In this document: piece after piece, positions 61,001-64,000 of the stretch
Numbering within the stretch: position 1 is the stretch's first letter
Layout: every line of letters starts with the position of its first letter
Assembly (NCBI GenBank): GCA_963676605.2
Contig: CAXXSP010000030.1
Span: forward strand, 1-64,000
Origin: SABI01 sp963676605
GTDB taxonomy: Bacteria; Spirochaetota; Spirochaetia; Sphaerochaetales; Sphaerochaetaceae
DNA length: 64,000 nt
Direction: 5' to 3'
Program-made: the position numbers and the translations under genes
The notes under the pieces: generated by a model
What the model was told of the DNA's origin: nothing
What the model saw: the letters and a program-made list of their open reading frames with translations, nothing else
Databases searched by the model: none

Positions 61001-61863
61001 GCAAAGAGATCGTAGAGAACGTGAAGGGAATTGACCTCTTCGTAGACGGTCACAGCCACAGCGTGCTTGAAAACGGTATGCGTGTCGGTGATACACTCAT
61101 CGTTTCTGCAGGTGAATACATGGACTATGTAGGACTTGTAGATGTACAGGTGAGAAACGGCAAGGCAGTCGGAGAAACCGCTTACCTGATCTCAGGTGCT
61201 CAGGTTAACGATCCTTCAACAAGCGAACTCGCAAAGATGGTCGGAATCACTGAAGTGAAAGAAGACGCAACTGTGAAAGCTTATGTTGACTCTCAGAAGG
61301 CAAAGGTTGAAAAGATTACAAGCGAAGTCGTCGCTTATACTCCAGTTGATCTTGTCGGTGAGAGAGCAATGGTCAGAACCAGACCTACCAACATGGGTAA
61401 TATGATTGCTGATGCAATGATCGAGGCTACTGGCGCTGATGTCGCTCTGACAAACGGCGGTGGTATCCGGGCAAGCATTGCAGCCGGTGATGTTACCAGA
61501 GGTGATGTAATCACAGTTCTGCCGTTCAACAACGTGACAATCGTTGTTGAAGTAACCGGTCAGGATATCTACGATGCTCTTGAATGGGGCTATTCGAAGC
61601 TTCCTGAGACAAACGGTGGATTCCCGCAGACCGCTGGAATGAGAGTTGTGTACAGCCGTTTCTCTGATCCTGGTAACAGAATCAAGAGAGTCCTGATTGA
61701 CGGAAAGAGCATTGACAAGGATGCAACCTACACCCTTGCTACCAATGACTTCCTCGCAGCAGGCGGAGATGGTTATACCATGCTTGACAAACCGGTAGTC
61801 ATGTACGGCAGAGGACTTGATGAAGTCTTCACCGATTATCTGGTAAAACATTTCGGTAAATAA
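58078..61863 (+). CDS. Lipoprotein with three 5'-nucleotidase/metallophosphatase domains, two catalytically dead
   Basis: 1261 residues from GTG 58078 (AGGAGG 6-7 nt upstream; the upstream in-frame ATG 58057 has no RBS). A signal peptide ends in lipobox 'FAFIGC', so the protein is lipid-anchored. An Ala/Pro/Glu/Val-rich linker follows. Three metallophosphatase-like units start at residues 105, 447 and 787. The third has the UshA metal ligands (HTNDVHG, D in 'VLDAGDVLHG', 'GNHDF' at 859-863, 'LGHIG', 'GHSHS' at 991-995) and is followed by the substrate-binding 5_nucleotid_C domain ('TNGGGIRASIAAGDVTRGD', 'NDFLAAGGDGYTM'). Units 1 and 2 read HTNDVLG, GPVDF/GPADF, LGNIG and GADAM at these places, and have no C-terminal domain. 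Only unit 3 should hydrolyse nucleotides. Confidence 0.93.
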   Translation: MKRLSRSLITALLVALIAFAFIGCQTAEEAVEVIPAPAAPEAPPAEEAVAEAPVVEEVPAAEVVAEVEEAPAPAPAAEPARKAPTADMVVKSNDKYDEFNLYIAHTNDVLGALDEGIGYAKLATGIQYGSSLTNKTMLLDAGNVAAGSPAVEQFYGEPAGVMLDALGYDAVAPGPVDFTYGADYLKAAAKFASENTNLKVLSANVLNAKGEWIFQPYQLYYYNDFVVAVIGATAPPADTEGLSFLDQAVIDNAQYAVDVVREQADFVILLGNIGDAYGVANASEVIAKNVKGIDLIIDGADAMAPANGKKVGSTTIVNAGERLSSVGLVEIHVKNDTATRISPVRITAQDVNSPKTSALAKAVGVTYVPAHPEVQKYIDQVNASYMAGQKKAPVMEKPVEKKEVAAPAKEAPAKPAAPAEPARKAPTADMVVKSNDKYDEFNLYIAHTNDVLGVLDQGVGYAKLATGIQFGSSLTNKTMLLDAGNAVSGTPEVEAFYGEPIGALMAALGYDAVAPGPADFAYGADYLKAAAKFASENTNLKVLSANVLNAKGEWIFQPYQLYYYNGFVVAVIGATAPPADTEGLSFLDQAVIDNAQYAVDVVREQADFVILLGNIGDAYGVANASEVIAKNVKGIDLIIDGADAMAPANGKKVGSTTIVNAGEKLSSVGLVEIHVKNAEATRISPVRITAQDVNSPKTSALASAVGITYVPAQPQVKEFVGMVKAAYEAGKKEAPVVKAMVETKVETKAAPKAAPEAVPAPAKPDVPADVIVKSAGDSKNFDLFIVHTNDVHGRIEPSDDTVGYSRLATLVNLGKSVTDKALVLDAGDVLHGTLLTNMFEGETSAVLLDLVGYDAVAPGNHDFNYGQDRLIQGAKLAEQYTDIKVLSANVLNAKGEWVFQPYQLYYFDGFTIAVIGLTTPDTQTKTHPKNVEGLSFMSQAVIDNAQYAIDLAHQRADYVIVLGHIGNDGDSVITSKEIVENVKGIDLFVDGHSHSVLENGMRVGDTLIVSAGEYMDYVGLVDVQVRNGKAVGETAYLISGAQVNDPSTSELAKMVGITEVKEDATVKAYVDSQKAKVEKITSEVVAYTPVDLVGERAMVRTRPTNMGNMIADAMIEATGADVALTNGGGIRASIAAGDVTRGDVITVLPFNNVTIVVEVTGQDIYDALEWGYSKLPETNGGFPQTAGMRVVYSRFSDPGNRIKRVLIDGKSIDKDATYTLATNDFLAAGGDGYTMLDKPVVMYGRGLDEVFTDYLVKHFGK
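58300..60190 (+). repeat. Long tandem DNA repeat inside the lipoprotein gene
   Basis: Two copies offset by exactly 1026 bp (342 codons): copy 1 about 58300-59164, copy 2 about 59326-60190. Long stretches are identical at the nucleotide level, for example 58660-58740 versus 59686-59766, and 58770-58930 versus 59796-59956. The third unit is only protein-level related. This is a recent duplication or is kept alike by recombination. Confidence 0.9.
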
Positions 61864-61883
61864 CCGAACCTACTGAACAATTA

Positions 61884-61913
61884 CTGGCCACCCTTCGGGG
61901 TGGTCAGTTTATT
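61884..61913 (+). terminator. Rho-independent terminator of the lipoprotein gene
   Basis: A 10-bp stem CTGGCCACCC / GGGTGGTCAG (one G-T) with a TTCG loop, followed by TTTATT. Confidence 0.85.
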
Positions 61914-62281
61914 CATGTCGATGGTGATACCTTATCCAACCTTCGTATCGTTGGTACGTTCCTTCTCTTCCTGATAACCCCTTACATGAGACTTCCTCAC
62001 ACTATTTGAGAAGCCTCGCCGAGACATATCCTTCCTACAACGGAATTCTGTTGATGAGCTATTCTGTGTTAGAGGTATCAGGAAATGTTCAGATAGCCAT
62101 TGTCGTCATGAGGATAGCACGTATATGCAGGACGCCTGAAAAGACTTTTCCGTGGAGAGAGAAAACGTGACGTAAGCTGTGTTCTCATATGATCAGGGTT
62201 CTAATTCAGCTGGTAGGATATAGAGACGTCCTGCCTGGAAGCAGGACGATATCTTTTGAGATTTATTATGATCGGTAGATG
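61914..62281. other. Intergenic region without convincing genes
   Basis: About 370 bp. A hairpin CGTCCTGC-ctggaa-GCAGGACG (62227-62248) precedes a T-rich stretch (ATCTTTT) and may terminate transcription on either strand between the lipoprotein gene and the minus-strand gene at 62282. The minus strand carries a 31-codon ORF (62027-61932) that I do not call. No tRNA, promoter or repeat family was recognised. Confidence 0.5.
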
Positions 62282-62596
62282 TTACTTTCTCTCTATCAGG
62301 ATCCAGTCTGCAGAATGACCTTTCTCTTCACCCTTACAAGGAGGGAATCGTTTCCCTTCCACCATGGTTAATGTCCTGTGAGCATGCTCCGTACATTGAT
62401 ATACTCCTGGAATTTCACATGGTTTCCCTGTATGGATGATATACTGTTCTTCGTCTTCATCTACCCTCCGATGAGTATTGGATCGTTCTTCCTCGTCAAC
62501 TTTTAGAGATTGGAACGTTCTCATCCACAGGATTATAAGAAACCCGACAGAGCCGATTACTATACTATAGGTGACAGTACGTTTGAACGAACTCAC
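62282..62596 (-). CDS. Membrane-anchored protein with a zinc-ribbon-like end
   Basis: 104 residues. One N-terminal membrane helix ('TYSIVIGSVGFLIILWM'), an acidic linker, then 'CEIPGVYQCTEHAHRTLTMV' and 'EGKRFPPC'. This resembles small domains of the form 'G.Y.C..C......V..G..FPPC', where the second Cys pair position is here occupied by His. Metal binding is therefore possible but unproven. GTG start at 62596 overlaps the stop of the tiny membrane ORF upstream (GTGA), implying coupling. Confidence 0.65.
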   Translation of the reverse strand: MSSFKRTVTYSIVIGSVGFLIILWMRTFQSLKVDEEERSNTHRRVDEDEEQYIIHTGKPCEIPGVYQCTEHAHRTLTMVEGKRFPPCKGEEKGHSADWILIERK

Positions 62597-62688
62597 TTCA
62601 CCAAGGAGAAAAGAAGTACTAATAAAATCATAGCCAGAACTACGGCTATCGAGATAAGTAGTGTATTGCGTAAGCTGTTTGAATTCAT
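62593..62688 (-). CDS. 31-residue single-helix membrane peptide
   Basis: ATG 62688 with an excellent RBS (AGGAGG, 5 nt upstream) encodes 'MNSNSLRNTLLISIAVVLAM' and then 'ILLVLLFSLVK'. It is almost wholly one transmembrane helix. Its stop overlaps the GTG of the next gene. It could be a functional small membrane protein or a leader that couples translation; no family is known to me. Confidence 0.55.
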   Translation of the reverse strand: MNSNSLRNTLLISIAVVLAMILLVLLFSLVK

Positions 62689-62873
62689 AATTCCTCCTGA
62701 CAATCAGATGAGAGAAAGTATGTATTCACACGATACGTGAGCGGGCTAACTTTCCCTCTCTACCTCTATTCTACTACACAATTCCTGATTCTACAAATGG
62801 TTATCAGGTATAGAGAGAGGTGACTGCCTTTCTTCATTCATAGATTATTCACACTAGAGAGATCAATCTGCTG

Positions 62874-62903
62874 TGGACAGGATGATTTTCTGCGGAGTAC
62901 AAT
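62874..62903 (+). promoter_or_regulatory. Promoter of ppk
   Basis: -35 TGGACA (62874-62879), 18-nt spacer, -10 TACAAT (62898-62903), 23 nt before the start codon. Confidence 0.68.
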
Positions 62904-62925
62904 CGGTTACGAAGGAGAATGCAGA

Positions 62926-64000
62926 ATGGATAGGACATATCTAAGTCGTGAACTCAGATGGCTCAGTTTTAATGAGAGACTTCTGCTTACTGCCGAGAAC
63001 AATGCTCTGCCTCTCATGGAGCGGCTTAAGTTTATTGGAATATTCTCCTCGAATCTGGATGAATTCTATTCCACCAAGGTTGGTGCGCTGAACAAGATGA
63101 TTGTGGATCCCGAGCACCATCCTTCACCGCCAAATGTAAAGCCGAAGGCGATCGTGAAAAAAATCGAGAAGGAAGTCAGACGGATGAGCGAACGTGTTGA
63201 TACAGTTCTTCTCTCCATATTCTCTGAGATGCGCGGGCAGAATATTCATATCATTGATGATACTTCTCTCACCGGATCGCAATACGATTACGTTCATTCG
63301 TATTTTGAAGAACATGTACGAAGTAATCTATTTCCGATTCTTCTTGATTCTCATATTCCGTTTCCCTATCTGAAGCATATCACCATCTATCTTGCGGTCG
63401 ATCTCTTCTCTTCGCAGCGCGACGAGCATCGGTATGCTCTGATTAAGCTTCCTGCAAATCTGCTGCCGAGATATATTCCCATCCCCTGTGAAGAGGGAGG
63501 GGAGTACTTCATCATGCTCGATGATGTCATCAGACTTCATCTTCATGAAATATTCCATATCTTTGATTATGATACATTCAGTGCATATACCATTAAAATT
63601 ACCAGGGACGGGGAATATGATATCTCGGAGGAGATCACAAAAAGTATCTACGAAAAGATTTCCTCCTCAATCAAACAGAGGAGCAGGGGACTTCCCATTC
63701 GATTTGTATATGATCGTTCCATCCCCGAGCCTCTCCTGAACCTTCTCATGGAAAAGGGGGATTTTGACACCGCTCCTATCATTCTTTCAGGAGGACGGTA
63801 TCACAACGCGAGAGATCTGCTCAGTTTCCCTCATATCTCAATGCCTGATCTCTATTTCTCACCACAGGTGCCATTACCTCATTACGGGCTTGACAGCACG
63901 TCGCCTCTGATACCGCAGATAGCGCAGAGGGATATACTTCTCTCGGTTCCTTACCATGCCTTTGACTATCTGGTAGATCTTCTCAGGGAATCCGCTCTTG
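62926..64000 (+). CDS. ppk: Polyphosphate kinase 1, N-terminal part (runs off the window)
   Basis: 358 residues are visible from ATG 62926 (AAGGAG 9-14 nt upstream). PPK1 markers: 'YLSRELRWLSFNERLLLTAE' at the start, 'FIGIFSSNLDEFYSTKVG', 'ILSGGRYHNARDLLSFP' and 'RDILLSVPYHAFDYLVDLLR'. The enzyme polymerises the gamma-phosphate of ATP into polyphosphate via a phosphohistidine. The catalytic histidines lie beyond the window. The frame is open to the last base, with no terminator or frameshift seen. Confidence 0.95.
   Translation, partial: MDRTYLSRELRWLSFNERLLLTAENNALPLMERLKFIGIFSSNLDEFYSTKVGALNKMIVDPEHHPSPPNVKPKAIVKKIEKEVRRMSERVDTVLLSIFSEMRGQNIHIIDDTSLTGSQYDYVHSYFEEHVRSNLFPILLDSHIPFPYLKHITIYLAVDLFSSQRDEHRYALIKLPANLLPRYIPIPCEEGGEYFIMLDDVIRLHLHEIFHIFDYDTFSAYTIKITRDGEYDISEEITKSIYEKISSSIKQRSRGLPIRFVYDRSIPEPLLNLLMEKGDFDTAPIILSGGRYHNARDLLSFPHISMPDLYFSPQVPLPHYGLDSTSPLIPQIAQRDILLSVPYHAFDYLVDLLRESAL

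Noticed and set aside
61932..62027. Minus-strand 31-codon ORF beginning MSRRGFSNSV
   Set aside because: AGGAAGG lies only 2 nt from the ATG, no family is known, and codon use is not convincing; too weak to annotate.
62510..62740. Plus-strand ORF opposite the small membrane protein genes
   Set aside because: No RBS; the minus strand has two coupled genes with an ideal Shine-Dalgarno.
1..64000. CRISPR arrays, prophage, transposases, rRNA genes, phage-defence systems
   Set aside because: Read for repeats with spacers, transposase motifs and defence-gene families; none found apart from the group II intron.

Overview
The window (about 50% G+C, genes on both strands) most likely comes from a spirochaete (Spirochaetota), possibly of the Sphaerochaetaceae/Treponemataceae type. 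The strongest clue is the gene order spoVG, tRNA-Gln, rplY, pth, tilS, ftsH. As I recall, spoVG-rplY-pth-tilS-ftsH is also the order in Borrelia. Fused pyrBI, substrate-binding proteins with a short residue stretch after 'FAQG', and many sugar/polyol ABC systems fit a fermentative, host- or sediment-associated spirochaete. Species cannot be read from the sequence.

Layout. 1-2214: 3' part of a polysaccharide co-polymerase/tyrosine kinase gene. 2309-8297: compact de novo UMP operon pyrBI-pyrE-pyrF-pyrDK-pyrC with two gene fusions. 8406-12983: plsC-like acyltransferase, GltS-type symporter, SMUG1-type DNA glycosylase, ispE, spoVG. 13109-19640: tRNA-Gln, rplY, pth, tilS, ftsH, lepA (translation and proteostasis). 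19837-24811: ribose-type sugar ABC operon with its LacI regulator, behind a perfect 14-bp palindromic operator. 24818-35368: mixed genes with a pentose flavour (zinc dehydrogenase, aldo/keto reductase, XylR-like regulator, double-domain NDK, aldose 1-epimerase, transketolase, nitrilase-family hydrolase). 35365-40763 (minus): two EamA transporters, ThpR, a DsrE-like protein, a GyrI-like protein, a second double-domain NDK, an FAH-family enzyme. 41968-50352 (minus): a polyol/sugar catabolic operon (LacI regulator, binding protein, two permeases, FGGY kinase, zinc polyol dehydrogenase, two SDRs) with no ATPase gene of its own. 50638-55524: gamma carbonic anhydrase, MFS transporter, second FGGY kinase, small unknowns, uridine kinase, YidD. 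55660-57777: a 56-residue basic protein gene whose terminator is followed directly by a group II intron. 58078-61863: a lipoprotein with three 5'-nucleotidase-like domains, only the last with its metal ligands. 62282-64000: a two-gene cluster of small membrane-anchored proteins and the 5' part of polyphosphate kinase.

Functionally the window joins pyrimidine synthesis and salvage (pyr operon, udk) with pentose/polyol uptake and entry into the pentose phosphate pathway (ABC systems, dehydrogenases, FGGY kinases, transketolase, epimerase).

Caution for users: at least ten otherwise well conserved genes carry a one-base frame change, most of them explained by one surplus base in a short homopolymer. 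I treat these as probable sequencing or assembly errors and give the full reconstructed gene limits. The most unusual true features are the lipoprotein with two catalytically dead domain copies, the pair of tandem NDK proteins, and the terminator-targeted intron.
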